Origin: Bdellovibrio sp. ZAP7
GTDB taxonomy: Bacteria; Bdellovibrionota; Bdellovibrionia; Bdellovibrionales; Bdellovibrionaceae
Direction of reading: 5' to 3'
NCBI RefSeq assembly: GCF_006874645.1
Contig: NZ_CP030082.1
Span: forward strand, 1,178,001 to 1,242,000
DNA length: 64,000 nt
Below the pieces are notes generated by a model. That model searched no databases. It saw nothing but the letters and a program-made list of their open reading frames with translations, and was not told the origin of the DNA. A program made the position numbers and the translations under genes. Shown one piece after another: positions 1-9,257 of this stretch; position 1 is the stretch's first letter, and every line of letters starts with the position of its first letter.

Positions 1-1
1 G

Positions 2-280
2 GCGTTCGCTGGCACAAACATGTGCGCAACATTCAAATCAGATCGCATGTTGAAGGCTCTTCACACAGTGGCTGCTCGTGAAAAAGTGACATTCGAAGAA
101 ATGTGCAACTTGCCTAAAGTTTTGGGTGTAGAAGCCATGCCCTCGCAAATCGTGAACATCAATGGTGACGTGATTCCATACACGCGCGTGCAATTGCATA
201 TGTCTGAAACCAGCTGCCTCTACATGGTTCGTGACGCTGACCAAGCGATCACGGAAGCTCGTTGCTATTCAGCTTGGTAA
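2..280 (+). CDS. Exported protein, 5' end cut by window edge
   Basis: The frame is open to the left edge. The residues before the first internal Met read AFAGTN, which resembles the end of a signal peptide (Ala-x-Ala cleavage), so the gene most likely starts outside the window. The visible mature part is about 88 residues with four cysteines (CATF, MCNLP, SCLY, ARCY), suggesting disulfides in the periplasm or outside the cell. It ends in TAA and is followed at once by a terminator hairpin, so it is the last gene of its transcript. I do not recognise the family. An internal ATG at position 20 also exists but has no Shine-Dalgarno sequence. Confidence 0.7.
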   Translation, partial: AFAGTNMCATFKSDRMLKALHTVAAREKVTFEEMCNLPKVLGVEAMPSQIVNINGDVIPYTRVQLHMSETSCLYMVRDADQAITEARCYSAW

Positions 281-299
281 TAAATAAGTAAGTAAGTAC

Positions 300-322
300 G
301 CCGGGCTAAAATCCGGCTTTTG
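300..322 (+). terminator. Intrinsic terminator after the first gene
   Basis: Arms GCCGG and CCGGC with an eight-base loop are followed by a T-rich run, 20 bases after the stop codon. The remaining bases up to 427 hold the start region of the next gene and no other feature. Confidence 0.6.
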
Positions 323-427
323 ATTTCTTTTTTTCGTATTCTTCCATATTTCTTCAATGCTGTTTTCATATTCTCATCTTAAGAGATCACAACTGATTGT
401 GAGCTTAAGCCCATGAGGAACAGAACT

Positions 428-985
428 ATGGAAAGAATATTGAATGCCGTATTGTTTTCGCTTGTCTCAATGGCCACGGCCGCTGCGATTGGCGCCCAGG
501 AGCAACCGCCCCAAAGAGGTCCCGCCGGTGCCGGCGGGGAGGGGAATGAAGTTCTGCGCTGTATTTATACTCCCGCAGCTGATTCCCAAAGTTCCTCACT
601 GCCAACATCCAAAATCGGCGTTAAGTTTTTGCTGCAAAGAAATAACAGCAATCACATTGCTGCTGACACTTACACTTTGAATGATTCCAATCAACCGATC
701 AAACAAGTTGGTCATGCGGAACTTGCGGGCTCTGTCTCAGAAGTCTCAGCCACAACGAAGGCCGCTGATATAATTTCGGGGTTAGCGTTGGCAGAGGATT
801 CGCCGTTTGATTTCCAAATCACTTTAGATTCAACCGCTGCCGACAGCAATGGTCGTTTAAGCGCCGTTGTGGAATCCATGACAACTTTTACGGGACAAAC
901 TTACACGCAAGTTCCTGTAAGTTGCAAAATCCCACCAGCTCCGCAGCAAAAACCACCGCAATCACAAAACGCACGTTTAAATTAA
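428..985 (+). CDS. Exported protein of unknown function
   Basis: About 185 residues. The N-terminus has a short basic start and a hydrophobic stretch ending around AAAIGAQ, a typical signal peptide, followed by a Pro/Gly-rich linker and a mature domain with two cysteines (LRCIY near the start, VSCKI near the end) that could pair. An ATG at 413 is also in frame, but the GAGGA motif at 415-419 sits nine bases before the ATG at 428, so the later start is preferred. The C-terminal tail is rich in Pro and Gln. No family recognised. The stop codon overlaps the stop of the convergent sirtuin gene by four bases (TTAA). Confidence 0.75.
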   Translation: MERILNAVLFSLVSMATAAAIGAQEQPPQRGPAGAGGEGNEVLRCIYTPAADSQSSSLPTSKIGVKFLLQRNNSNHIAADTYTLNDSNQPIKQVGHAELAGSVSEVSATTKAADIISGLALAEDSPFDFQITLDSTAADSNGRLSAVVESMTTFTGQTYTQVPVSCKIPPAPQQKPPQSQNARLN

Positions 986-1692
986 TCGCCCAGGATCTGC
1001 TTCACAAGTTTCGGAACTTCCTCTGAAGCAGGTCCCACCAGATGTTCCTCAAAGGCGCGGGAAATTTCCGTGTCTTTCACATTGATTTCAATCTTGCGCG
1101 CTTTCCACGCAAGTTGTACGAAGCCGGCGGCAGGGTAGACATTGCCGCTGGTGCCGATGGAAATAAAAATGTCGGCGTTTTCCAAGGCGTAGTAAATCTC
1201 GTCCATGTGGTGGGGCATTTCCCCAAACCACACGATGTCGGGGCGAAGGGCGCCCTTGATGCCGCATTGAGGGCAACTCTCATTTACTTCTAAGTCTTCT
1301 TCCCACAGCATCACTTCTTCGCAAGACAGGCAGCGGATTTGATCCAAGCGACCATGCATGTGCAGAAGGTTTTGGGAGCCCGCTTTTCGATGCAGATTGT
1401 CGACATTCTGGGTGACCAGCAGGAATTCGCCCTCCCAGGCCTTTTCCAACTCTGCCAGAGCGAAATGAGCGGCATTGGGCACCACTTTTGGGTCTTTCAG
1501 TTGAGATCGTCTCGCATTGTAAAAGCGTTGAACCAAAGCCGGGTCCCGATGAAAAGCCTCGGGAGTGGCAACGTCCTCGATACGATGTTCTTCCCAAAGG
1601 CCGTCTTGATCGCGAAACGTGCGAATGCCTGACTCGGCGGAAATGCCGGCCCCAGTAAGAATCACGATGTTTTTGAAGAGATGTGAGTTCAA
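982..1692 (-). CDS. cobB: NAD-dependent protein deacylase, sirtuin (CobB type)
   Basis: Sir2-family enzyme that removes acyl groups from lysine using NAD+, giving nicotinamide and O-acyl-ADP-ribose. Visible motifs are the NAD-binding GAGISAESGIRTFRD, the catalytic TQNVDNLH followed by the general-base His in HMHGRL, and a zinc knuckle with CLSC and CPQCG pairs. The length (about 236 residues) fits bacterial class III sirtuins. An upstream TTG at 1719 is in frame, but the TTG at 1692 is preceded by GAGG at seven bases and gives a normal sirtuin N-terminus. A single-gene unit convergent with the exported protein before it and divergent from aconitase. Confidence 0.93.
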   Translation of the reverse strand: MNSHLFKNIVILTGAGISAESGIRTFRDQDGLWEEHRIEDVATPEAFHRDPALVQRFYNARRSQLKDPKVVPNAAHFALAELEKAWEGEFLLVTQNVDNLHRKAGSQNLLHMHGRLDQIRCLSCEEVMLWEEDLEVNESCPQCGIKGALRPDIVWFGEMPHHMDEIYYALENADIFISIGTSGNVYPAAGFVQLAWKARKIEINVKDTEISRAFEEHLVGPASEEVPKLVKQILGD

Positions 1693-1781
1693 AATTATGC
1701 CTCGTGACAAGATGCCCAACTCGTTGAGCTTTCAACTGATTTTCATTAGGATGTGGCGTTCTTTACAGAAAGGCAATTACA

Positions 1782-4043
1782 ATGGCTTCTAAAATCGAAA
1801 CTACACCGGAAATGGTGCAGAACGTTTACAAGAAGACAGCTGAACGTATCGCAGTTGTTGGTAAGCGTTTGAACCGTCCTTTGACTCTTGGAGAAAAAAT
1901 CCTTTTCGGTCACTTGGACGACCCACAAAATCAAGAATTAGTTCGTGGCGAAAGCTTCCTACTTTTGAGACCAGACCGTGTAGCAATGCAAGATGCGACA
2001 GCGCAAATGGCTTTGTTGCAATTCATGCTTGCTGGAAAAGACGAAGCAGCGGTTCCTTCTACAGTTCACTGTGACCACTTGATCCAAGCTTACAAAGGTT
2101 CAAGCGTGGACATGACTGTTGCTAACACTTCCAACAAAGAAGTTTATGACTTCTTGGCGACAGCTTCTTCTCGTTACAACATCGGTTTCTGGAAACCAGG
2201 CGCTGGGATCATCCATCAAGTCATCCTAGAAAACTACGCTTTCCCAGGTGGCTTGATGATCGGTACAGACTCTCACACTCCAAATGCGGGTGGCTTGGGT
2301 ATGTGTGCGGTAGGTGTCGGTGGATCTGACGCTTCTGACGTCATGGTTGGTCTTCCATGGGAAGTTAAAAATCCAAAATTGATCGGTGTTCACCTTAAAG
2401 GAAAACTTGGCGGCTGGGCTTCTGCCAAAGACGTGATCTTGAAACTTTGCGGAATGCTAACTGTTAAAGGTGGTACGGATAAAGTTGTTGAGTACTTCGG
2501 TGAAGGGACTTCTTCAATCTCTTGTACGGGTAAAGCTACCATCACAAACATGGGTGCTGAGCTTGGTGCAACTTGTTCTGTATTCCCGTACGACGACCGC
2601 ATGGCTGCTTACTTGAAATCAACTGGCCGTGATGAATTAGCTAAAGTTGCTGATGCTCACAAAGATCTTTTGTCTGCTGATGCTGACGTTGTTGCAAATC
2701 CAGGCAAATACTTCGACGAAGTTTACGAAATCGATTTGTCTGCTTTGGAGCCACACTTGGTGGGTCCTCATACTCCGGACTTGGCTCGTCCTATCTCTGC
2801 ACTTAAAAAAGAAGTGGCTGAGAAAGGTTACACAGTTAAGATTTCTTCTGCGTTGATCGGTTCTTGCACGAACTCTTCATACGAAGATATTGGTCGCGCG
2901 GCATTCGTAGCGAAACAAGCTATGGAAGTCGGCGTGAAAATGGAATCTCCATTCTTGGTTTCTCCAGGTTCTACACAAATCCAAAACACTATCGAGCGCG
3001 ACGGTCAAATGGCGACGTTCAACGAAGTGGGTGCAACTGTTCTTGCGAACGCTTGCGGTCCTTGCATCGGTCAATGGAGACGTGACGACATTAAACCTGG
3101 CGAGAAGAATACAATCGTAACTTCTTTCAACCGTAACTTCCGCGCACGTAACGATGCGAATCCAGAAACTTTAGCTTTCATCGCAAGTCCTGAAATCGTA
3201 ATGGCGTTGGGTCTTGCCGGTCGTTTGGATTTCAATCCACAAACGGATGAATTGGTTGGACCAAAAGGTTCTATCAAATTGCAAGCTCCAGTGGCGCCAG
3301 AGTTGCCTGCTAAAGGTTTCATCGCGGACACTGAAGGTTACCAAAAACCAGCGGGTGCGACGGCTCAAGTGGCTGTGAATCCTTCTTCAGATCGTTTGCA
3401 ACTTCTTTCGCCATTCACGAAATGGGATGGTAACGACTTCGTTGATAATTTGGTTCTTGCGAAAGCAAAAGGCAAATGTACAACGGATCATATCTCTCCA
3501 GGTGGTAAATGGTTGAACTACCGTGGTCACTTGGACAACATCTCTAACAACATGTTGTTGGGTGCGGATAACGCGTTCACAGGTGAAATCGGTAAAGGTA
3601 AAAACCAACTGACTGGCGAAACTGGCGTTGAGTTCGCTCAGATCGCACGTCAATACCAAAAAGCTAGCAAAGGCTGGATCATCGTTGGTGACGAAAACTA
3701 CGGTGAAGGTTCTTCTCGTGAGCACGCAGCTATGTGCCCAAGACACCTTGGCGCGACTGCAGTGATCACGAAATCATTCGCACGTATTCACGAAACAAAC
3801 TTGAAAAAACAAGGTGTGTTGGCTTTGACTTTCGTAAATCCAAAAGACTACGACAAAGTTCAAGAAGCGGACAAAGTTTCCTTGGTAGATCTTAAAGATC
3901 TAGCTCCAGGTAAGAACGTGAAAATGATCTTGAAGCACGCTGATGGATCAACTGAAACGATCGAAGCGAAACATACATACAACGCAGAACAATTGAAATG
4001 GTTCAGAGCGGGCTCTGCTCTTAACTTGATCCGCGGCCTTTAA
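1782..4043 (+). CDS. acn: Aconitate hydratase, mitochondrial type
   Basis: TCA-cycle enzyme that interconverts citrate and isocitrate through cis-aconitate in the cytoplasm, using a [4Fe-4S] cluster. The three cluster cysteines are visible as C362 in GSCTNSS and C425/C428 in [10 protein letters not shown]; the 63 and 3 residue spacing matches mitochondrial aconitase. The active-site region [13 protein letters not shown] and the swivel-domain motif [18 protein letters not shown] are present. The length of 753 residues also matches the mitochondrial type rather than AcnA (about 890) or AcnB (about 865). AAAGG lies eight bases before the ATG. Codon choice is strongly biased, as in highly expressed genes. 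Transcribed alone, with two hairpins downstream. Confidence 0.97.
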   Translation: MASKIETTPEMVQNVYKKTAERIAVVGKRLNRPLTLGEKILFGHLDDPQNQELVRGESFLLLRPDRVAMQDATAQMALLQFMLAGKDEAAVPSTVHCDHLIQAYKGSSVDMTVANTSNKEVYDFLATASSRYNIGFWKPGAGIIHQVILENYAFPGGLMIGTDSHTPNAGGLGMCAVGVGGSDASDVMVGLPWEVKNPKLIGVHLKGKLGGWASAKDVILKLCGMLTVKGGTDKVVEYFGEGTSSISCTGKATITNMGAELGATCSVFPYDDRMAAYLKSTGRDELAKVADAHKDLLSADADVVANPGKYFDEVYEIDLSALEPHLVGPHTPDLARPISALKKEVAEKGYTVKISSALIGSCTNSSYEDIGRAAFVAKQAMEVGVKMESPFLVSPGSTQIQNTIERDGQMATFNEVGATVLANACGPCIGQWRRDDIKPGEKNTIVTSFNRNFRARNDANPETLAFIASPEIVMALGLAGRLDFNPQTDELVGPKGSIKLQAPVAPELPAKGFIADTEGYQKPAGATAQVAVNPSSDRLQLLSPFTKWDGNDFVDNLVLAKAKGKCTTDHISPGGKWLNYRGHLDNISNNMLLGADNAFTGEIGKGKNQLTGETGVEFAQIARQYQKASKGWIIVGDENYGEGSSREHAAMCPRHLGATAVITKSFARIHETNLKKQGVLALTFVNPKDYDKVQEADKVSLVDLKDLAPGKNVKMILKHADGSTETIEAKHTYNAEQLKWFRAGSALNLIRGL

Positions 4044-4048
4044 GAAAG

Positions 4049-4075
4049 AGCGATCGGAAGATCGCTTTCATTCTA
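4049..4075 (+). terminator. First hairpin after aconitase
   Basis: AGCGATC and GATCGCT with a GGAA tetraloop, followed by TTCATTCT. The T run is weak, so this may act as a 3' stabilising stem together with the stronger terminator just downstream. Confidence 0.5.
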
Positions 4076-4085
4076 GATAAATTTT

Positions 4086-4116
4086 AAAACCCACAGTGAT
4101 GAGCTGTGGGTTTTTT
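4086..4116 (+). terminator. Bidirectional terminator between aconitase and cyclase
   Basis: AAAACCCACAG, a short loop, then CTGTGGGTTTTTT. The A run on the left and T run on the right let it serve both aconitase and the convergent cyclase gene. Confidence 0.85.
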
Positions 4117-4123
4117 AATTGTC

Positions 4124-5560
4124 TTAGACGGATTCTAGTTCGGATTTTTCGTAGTTGCATTGGAAGCAGGTTAGGACGTAGTGGCCGTATTGGTTGGTGG
4201 CTACGTTCAGGTGGGAGTTTTCGCAGTGAGGGCAGGGAATTTTGTCGGAGTTGAGCCATGTGCTTGCTGGGGCCTGTAGAAGCTCGTACAGATTTTGTTC
4301 TGCGGGCTCGAAACCTTTCAATGAAATTTTGCCGATCGCGTGCATTTCAAATCCGTCGATGGCCAAGGTCTTTGCGACATTGGCATCGATCACGATTTGA
4401 TCAGGGGAGGCAAACCCTGCAAAACGCGATGACAGTGGTAATGGAGCGCCAATTGCCGTGTACGAGCGGAAGTATTTTGAATTTCCGTAAAAGCCAACGT
4501 TGGCATCCCCAGCAGCGATACCAATTCGAATCTGCAATTTCTTTTGCCAGTTGAATTGATAAAATTCCTGATCCTTCGTCAAGGCTTCACGGACATCCAA
4601 AGCTGCCAGGCAGGTTTTTTGGATAAATTCGCCGTGGTGATCTGCATCGTTGGCAAAGGCCATGATGCCATCACCTTGAAACTTATCAATCGTCAGATCG
4701 TACTTTAGGAATATCGAAACCACGGTATCCATAAAACGCGCAAGGACCGTGTCGACCTTGCGATAATCCAGACGCACGACTTGTTGGCTGGAATCCACGA
4801 TGTCGATAAAGATCGCGCAGATTTTCAGCTGACGAATGCTTTTTTCCAGATCCATGCGCCCATCATAAATAGCTTGGGCGATCTTGGGGCTGAATTGAGT
4901 CTTAAGAGAGTTCAGACGAATCGCTTCGGCAGTTTTTCGTTTAACAATATTATCGCGATTGGCGAGCTCAGTTTTCAAAGCGATGCGGGAGTTGATTTCT
5001 CGTAAGCGCAGACGTTCGTGAAAGAAACGAATCAAATAGCAAATGACTACGGAACCAAAGATAAAGAAGGTATTGATCAAAAGACCTGACCAGTCCTTCA
5101 TCGAATGCGCACCATAAATCACGATCCCAAAGTAAGGCCCAAAAATCAGTGCAGTCGTCAGGCAGAAAAATCCCATGGTAAATGGAATAAAAGAAAGGCC
5201 ACCCAACGCCACCAGATTCAATCCGGCGTAATAGACAGTCGTCACTTCTGGCAAAAGTCCAATCATCACATTGATCGGAAGAGCCACCATGCCGACATAG
5301 GCTGCCGCGATCCACTGGGCAGACTCAGCGGAGCGTTCGTGCTCCATCATTTTTTTGCCAAATAAGCAGACGGGGATGATTGTTAGCCGAAGAGCTAAGA
5401 ATTCCCACTTAAGATTCGGAGCATAGGCCCAGTCAGCAATCCAGAATACCAAATAGAGCGGGATGGCCATCCAGTTGGAGATCACCTTTAAGATCGCTCT
5501 AATTTCTGCATTCACTTCAAATTCGCGCATCTGCGATGAAGTGATCACTGTTTCAAACAC
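4124..5560 (-). CDS. Membrane-bound class III nucleotidyl cyclase with C-terminal zinc ribbon
   Basis: Residues 25-180 hold about six hydrophobic membrane segments, followed by a short helical linker and a class III cyclase domain at about 245-400. Metal-binding Asp residues are D253 (FIDIVDSS) and D297 (FQGDGIM). The adenine-selecting pair is K293 (KFQGD) and T368 (YTAIG), which favours adenylate cyclase. The transition-state Asn of the usual VNxAxR motif is replaced: the sequence reads GAPLPLSSR, with Pro at 375 and Arg379 kept. The C-terminus has a CPHC...CFQC zinc ribbon (C443, C446, C465, C468), unusual for this family. GTG start with AGGA six bases upstream. It lies eight bases after the PilZ/methyltransferase gene, whose TAG stop sits within its ribosome binding site, suggesting translational coupling. 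Activity is uncertain because of the missing Asn. Confidence 0.88.
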   Translation of the reverse strand: MFETVITSSQMREFEVNAEIRAILKVISNWMAIPLYLVFWIADWAYAPNLKWEFLALRLTIIPVCLFGKKMMEHERSAESAQWIAAAYVGMVALPINVMIGLLPEVTTVYYAGLNLVALGGLSFIPFTMGFFCLTTALIFGPYFGIVIYGAHSMKDWSGLLINTFFIFGSVVICYLIRFFHERLRLREINSRIALKTELANRDNIVKRKTAEAIRLNSLKTQFSPKIAQAIYDGRMDLEKSIRQLKICAIFIDIVDSSQQVVRLDYRKVDTVLARFMDTVVSIFLKYDLTIDKFQGDGIMAFANDADHHGEFIQKTCLAALDVREALTKDQEFYQFNWQKKLQIRIGIAAGDANVGFYGNSKYFRSYTAIGAPLPLSSRFAGFASPDQIVIDANVAKTLAIDGFEMHAIGKISLKGFEPAEQNLYELLQAPASTWLNSDKIPCPHCENSHLNVATNQYGHYVLTCFQCNYEKSELESV

Positions 5561-5568
5561 GGTTGTTC

Positions 5569-7032
5569 CTATTTTTTAATGACTACAAATAAGTTCACTC
5601 CAAGGGGTTCTTTTTCAATCCAGATTTTGGATCCGAGTCCGTTAAAGATACGCAGAAGATCTTCTTCCGATCTGTAAATTAAGTGCCAATCCAGTATCAG
5701 CTCCATAAATGGAACACAAGGATTTGTTTTGCTGAAGTTGCCAATGATAATGTGTCCACCATCTTTCACTGAGTTCAACATTTGCTTCGCAGCCATGTGT
5801 GCAACGTGTTCCGTGAAATAGTCAAATAAGCCAGCAGAGTAAATCATGTCGTAATCCTGCTCGGGACAGCCCATGGCAATCACATTCTTAATGGCCATAT
5901 TATTAAATCGGTAACTGAATCCTGACTTTACTGAGCGTTCGAGCGTCAGTAAACGGCGCTGAGCGTGTTTCAGGGATTCCTCGTCTTGATCAAGGCAAGT
6001 GAACTCTAGCGTTCGGCCGTAAAATTCTTTTTTGTTTTTCAAAAAGAGCTGCTGTTCCATCGCAGGGCCGCTGGCAACTGATAAAAATTTGAGGGGCTTA
6101 TCAGGTGGTGATGCTTGCACCAATTCGGATATCTTTTCGAACAAGTAGGTTCCGCGATTTTTCACCGCAGCACCGGCAGGCTCATCAATAAAGTATTTAT
6201 GCATGCATTGATCGAACAGAGTTTTGCCGACCAATTCATTGCGATAAAGATGATTCATCATTTCATAGTCACCCGCATAGCCACGCGGTTTATAGTACGC
6301 ACGACTTGCAAAAGGTGCCCCATAGATCAGGTGACCTACTTGCTCACGGGCAAATTTCGTGGCCCACTTTAACTGCTCGGGCGTTAGATATTTAATCAGT
6401 TCTGGGATCTTAGCATAAGAGCTGGGAATCACATGCCCCAAATACTGTGATAGTTGAGTTGCGATAGTGGCTTTATATTCCTGACATTCGTCAACACTAT
6501 CCTTGGGAGCGTTTGCCTCTAAGGTGTCGACCTGGGCTTTTAATTTTTCTAACCAGTCTTTCATTTCATAGACATAGTTTTTAAATTCAGCGGAAAGTTG
6601 AGACAAAGCCACGGCATATTCAGTTTGTTTTTCGATAACAGATGTCGTCGCTTGCAAAGCTTGAATGCGTTCGATCTGTAGAGGCTCTTCCATTACTTCA
6701 AACGCTACCAGCATTTGCGAAAACGCCGACAGAGCATAGGGTTCGTTACGCACCCAACGCAGTTTAATGCTTTGAGTTTTGATGTCTTTATAAGTCAGAG
6801 TCGCTTCAGGATGATTGTGTATACCAAAGGCTGCCCTGAAAGCTGCATAGTCTGTTTCCGCAACAAGTATCGCGCAACCAAAGGTGCTTAGATTTAAAAC
6901 ATCGCAGCGAAACCCGTTGACCGTGACATGGCAAAGGCCGGGCTCAAAAGGCGTGCGATCCTGACGAACCACGTTTTTCCGTTTATCCGCGACCACACTG
7001 AAGAATTCTTGCTTCATCGCTTGTTTGCTCAT
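5569..7032 (-). CDS. PilZ-like domain fused to a class I SAM methyltransferase
   Basis: 487 residues. Residues 15-110 look like a PilZ domain: an Arg-rich start (KRKNVVRQDR) and NLSTFG, which fits the (D/N)xSxxG part of the cyclic di-GMP site; the Arg motif is not the standard RxxxR, so ligand binding is uncertain. Residues 120-190 are helical. Residues 235-487 resemble the methyltransferases annotated as 3-hydroxypalmitic acid methyl ester (EF factor) biosynthesis proteins, with YKPRGYAGDYEMMN, the SAM loop FLSVASGPAME and GGHIIIGNFS. The inferred role is a methyltransferase under second-messenger control, perhaps making a diffusible methyl ester. GAGGGA precedes the ATG. First gene of a two-gene operon with the nucleotidyl cyclase. 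Confidence 0.82.
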   Translation of the reverse strand: MSKQAMKQEFFSVVADKRKNVVRQDRTPFEPGLCHVTVNGFRCDVLNLSTFGCAILVAETDYAAFRAAFGIHNHPEATLTYKDIKTQSIKLRWVRNEPYALSAFSQMLVAFEVMEEPLQIERIQALQATTSVIEKQTEYAVALSQLSAEFKNYVYEMKDWLEKLKAQVDTLEANAPKDSVDECQEYKATIATQLSQYLGHVIPSSYAKIPELIKYLTPEQLKWATKFAREQVGHLIYGAPFASRAYYKPRGYAGDYEMMNHLYRNELVGKTLFDQCMHKYFIDEPAGAAVKNRGTYLFEKISELVQASPPDKPLKFLSVASGPAMEQQLFLKNKKEFYGRTLEFTCLDQDEESLKHAQRRLLTLERSVKSGFSYRFNNMAIKNVIAMGCPEQDYDMIYSAGLFDYFTEHVAHMAAKQMLNSVKDGGHIIIGNFSKTNPCVPFMELILDWHLIYRSEEDLLRIFNGLGSKIWIEKEPLGVNLFVVIKK

Positions 7033-7124
7033 TGATCCCTCGTTGTAAGGAAGCCTACTTTTGTCTTATCGCCATTATTAAAAGTGTTATGAGCCCAAAA
7101 TTGCGTTTAACCCGAATAATTTTA

Positions 7125-7154
7125 CCCCTGTTTACCCATGAGCATTACAGGGGG
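7125..7154. promoter_or_regulatory. Inverted repeat upstream of the PilZ/methyltransferase gene
   Basis: CCCCTGT and ACAGGGG arms separated by 15 bases, about 95 bases upstream of the start codon, in the 271-base divergent region 7033-7303. Could be an operator or an mRNA stem. No other clear element was seen in this region. Confidence 0.35.
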
Positions 7155-7303
7155 CGAATGATTCCTACATAAGAGGGGTGGGTCTTTGCGGACAAATGCC
7201 TTTAATTGTCACCTTAGACACTCTTCACAAATGAAAAACACATAGTTTCCAAGGCTTAGCTGGCGATTTTCGAGGTCTAAGCTTTGCACTAAACCGCCGA
7301 GTT

Positions 7304-8491
7304 ATGAAAAATACCGTTCAATTAATGCTGTTCGTTTTGTTGATGATGATGCCTTCCCGCTATGTCCTAGCGGTGGAGGAGGGCCCACGTGAGACCGTGG
7401 ATACGGTTTTAGTGGAGGAGACACTTGATCCGGCCAAGGTTGCACAAACCACGGATAAAGAACACACCGTCATCGAGGTTAAAGGCAAAACATTCACTCT
7501 GGAAGCTTATCCAGATGTTGACGCTATGAAGGAAGCTTTGGGACTGACTATTCCCGATAAAGTGCGCGCTGAAATTTTAGCTCGCGGTGGAAAAATTGAA
7601 GACGTCAATCCACTGGAAGCATACGAAAAACTGCCCGCCGACAGACAAGAGCAATTCCGTAAAACTCGGGAGCAATTCCTAGCGAATGCTGCAAGAATTC
7701 TTATGACAACTAAGTTCGCCTTGGGGGCGGGTAGTGTTGTCGGCGATGGCATGAGCTTTATCAAAGTGAAAGTTAAAAAAGTTTTCGGTAAAGACACTCC
7801 TGCCCAAGAAAAACAGAAGCTAACTTTCGGAGAAAAAAGTGATCGCGCCGTTTTGAACATGCTTAAAGGCATGGACTATAAATTGTGGTCTCAGGCGCCA
7901 CTTCTTATTGATTCAAACGAATTTGGTCTTAGCGTGTCTGTGGGTATTGTCGCAGAAACAGGCGTCATGAAAAAGGGCGCCGGCGGAGCTGAGGAGTTGG
8001 GTTTTAGCTTAGCGATGAACAAAGCCAAGAAGGCTTTCGTTTTTGAACTTTTCCATAACTCGGAAAGATTTGATAACACGAAAGCCGCGATTTCCGTCAT
8101 TGGTGTTGTTGGAAAAGTAGGTATGACTATGGGTCATCGTGAAGGTGCCGAAACTCTTAAAGGCAGCTCTTTTTATCCACCAGCCATCCCTGGCTTTAGC
8201 ATGAACTCGCCAGAATATTTTGCTGCAGGATTCAGCAGCAGCATCGGATTACCGCCTCCACCGCTGGCTGACCTTTTAACTTTCACCAATAAGTTTGAAC
8301 GCCATTCGTTAATTCGTGTGACAGTATCGCCGTTGGTTAAAGGATTTGTGCGTATTGAAGTGGGTGATTTAAAAGGTACGTTCAAAGCTGTCACTTATCG
8401 CTTCGTGGATATCTTTAAGGCCATTGCTTATAAGACTCACTTGATGAGACGGCCTACTTTGTGTTCTGCTGTTTTTGCAACAGCAGGATAA
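7304..8491 (+). CDS. Exported protein of unknown function
   Basis: 395 residues with a clear signal peptide (about 24 residues ending in VLAVEE). The mature part begins with an acidic stretch, then a helical region to residue 130, and a second half rich in Gly and beta-strand patterns (GFSLAMNKAKKAFVFELF, ISVIGVVGKVGMTMGHREG) resembling an eukaryote-type lipid-binding or envelope-associated fold, though I cannot name it. Only one cysteine, near the C-terminus. It is probably periplasmic. The next gene starts 11 bases after the stop, so the two are likely cotranscribed. No catalytic motif recognised. Confidence 0.72.
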   Translation: MKNTVQLMLFVLLMMMPSRYVLAVEEGPRETVDTVLVEETLDPAKVAQTTDKEHTVIEVKGKTFTLEAYPDVDAMKEALGLTIPDKVRAEILARGGKIEDVNPLEAYEKLPADRQEQFRKTREQFLANAARILMTTKFALGAGSVVGDGMSFIKVKVKKVFGKDTPAQEKQKLTFGEKSDRAVLNMLKGMDYKLWSQAPLLIDSNEFGLSVSVGIVAETGVMKKGAGGAEELGFSLAMNKAKKAFVFELFHNSERFDNTKAAISVIGVVGKVGMTMGHREGAETLKGSSFYPPAIPGFSMNSPEYFAAGFSSSIGLPPPPLADLLTFTNKFERHSLIRVTVSPLVKGFVRIEVGDLKGTFKAVTYRFVDIFKAIAYKTHLMRRPTLCSAVFATAG

Positions 8492-8502
8492 GGATATCTC
8501 AC

Positions 8503-8883
8503 ATGCCCGGCATCGTTAAAAACCCAGTGCTACGAAACGTCCTTCTGGTGCTGGGATCGGTGTCCTTAATTCTTGGAATTATCGGCGCTTTTCTTCCCGT
8601 TCTTCCTACGACGCCTTTTGTTTTGCTATCGGCCTGGTGCTTTCTGCGCAGTTCAGATAAGGCCCATGCATGGCTATATCGTCAGCCCTTGTTTGGCAAA
8701 GCCCTGACTGATTGGGACCGCAATAAGGCCATTTCCAGAAGAACTAAAGTCGTCGCAATCACCATGATCCTGTGTTCACTGTGCTTTATGTGGTGGACAG
8801 TTCCTAATACCTATTTAGTAGTGTCTCTGACGGTTGTGCTTTTGGCAGTGTCTGTGTTCATCGCCACACGAAATGAAGTATAA
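8503..8883 (+). CDS. DUF454 (YbaN-like) inner-membrane protein
   Basis: 126 residues. The family signature is visible: GIIGAFLPVLPTTPFVLLSAWCF with the conserved PxLPTTPF loop, followed by the short basic segment GKALTDWDRNKAISRRTK and two further membrane helices. Function is unknown; family members are small inner-membrane proteins. The ATG at 8503 is chosen because AAGGA lies nine bases upstream and overlaps the stop of the previous gene; an earlier in-frame start at 8461 would overlap it by 31 bases. Confidence 0.88.
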   Translation: MPGIVKNPVLRNVLLVLGSVSLILGIIGAFLPVLPTTPFVLLSAWCFLRSSDKAHAWLYRQPLFGKALTDWDRNKAISRRTKVVAITMILCSLCFMWWTVPNTYLVVSLTVVLLAVSVFIATRNEV

Positions 8884-8925
8884 AGCGGGATTGACGGACT
8901 CACTGCCCTGCAGTTGAATGTTCCC

Positions 8926-9195
8926 ATGAGCCTAGAGCAATTTTTTTCAGAACTAATCCAAAAAGCCGAAGATTCGGATGAGATTACGAACGCGGGGAAA
9001 GATGATGAGGGGTTTTATAAACCCACACGTACGATCCTGCTTCGTCATCTGCATTTACTGAAAGACTTGCACAAAAAGCCTTTGGCAAAGCCGATGCTGA
9101 AGCAGTCCTGGGCCTATGTTGTCGAACACGTTCCAGCTGAGTGGCTGGTCCCGGGTACGAAAGAGGATCAGGCTGAACTTAAAAAGATGCTTTGA
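8926..9195 (+). CDS. Small cytoplasmic protein of unknown function
   Basis: About 89 residues, charged, no signal peptide or membrane segment. It contains a run of basic and Leu residues (RTILLRHLHLLKDLHKK) likely to form an amphipathic helix, and a conserved-looking WAYVVEHVPAEWLVPG block. A TTG at 8914 is also in frame; neither start has a clear Shine-Dalgarno sequence, so the first residues are uncertain. It lies 42 bases after the DUF454 gene and could be the last gene of that unit. Confidence 0.55.
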   Translation: MSLEQFFSELIQKAEDSDEITNAGKDDEGFYKPTRTILLRHLHLLKDLHKKPLAKPMLKQSWAYVVEHVPAEWLVPGTKEDQAELKKML

Positions 9196-9257
9196 TCTGT
9201 TACATTCACTTCTGATTGATTTTGATTCGGACTATGCAAAATTGGAAAATTTAGAAT

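Noticed and set aside
1693-1719. Upstream TTG start of the sirtuin
   Set aside because: The TTG at 1692 has GAGG at seven bases, the upstream one has none.
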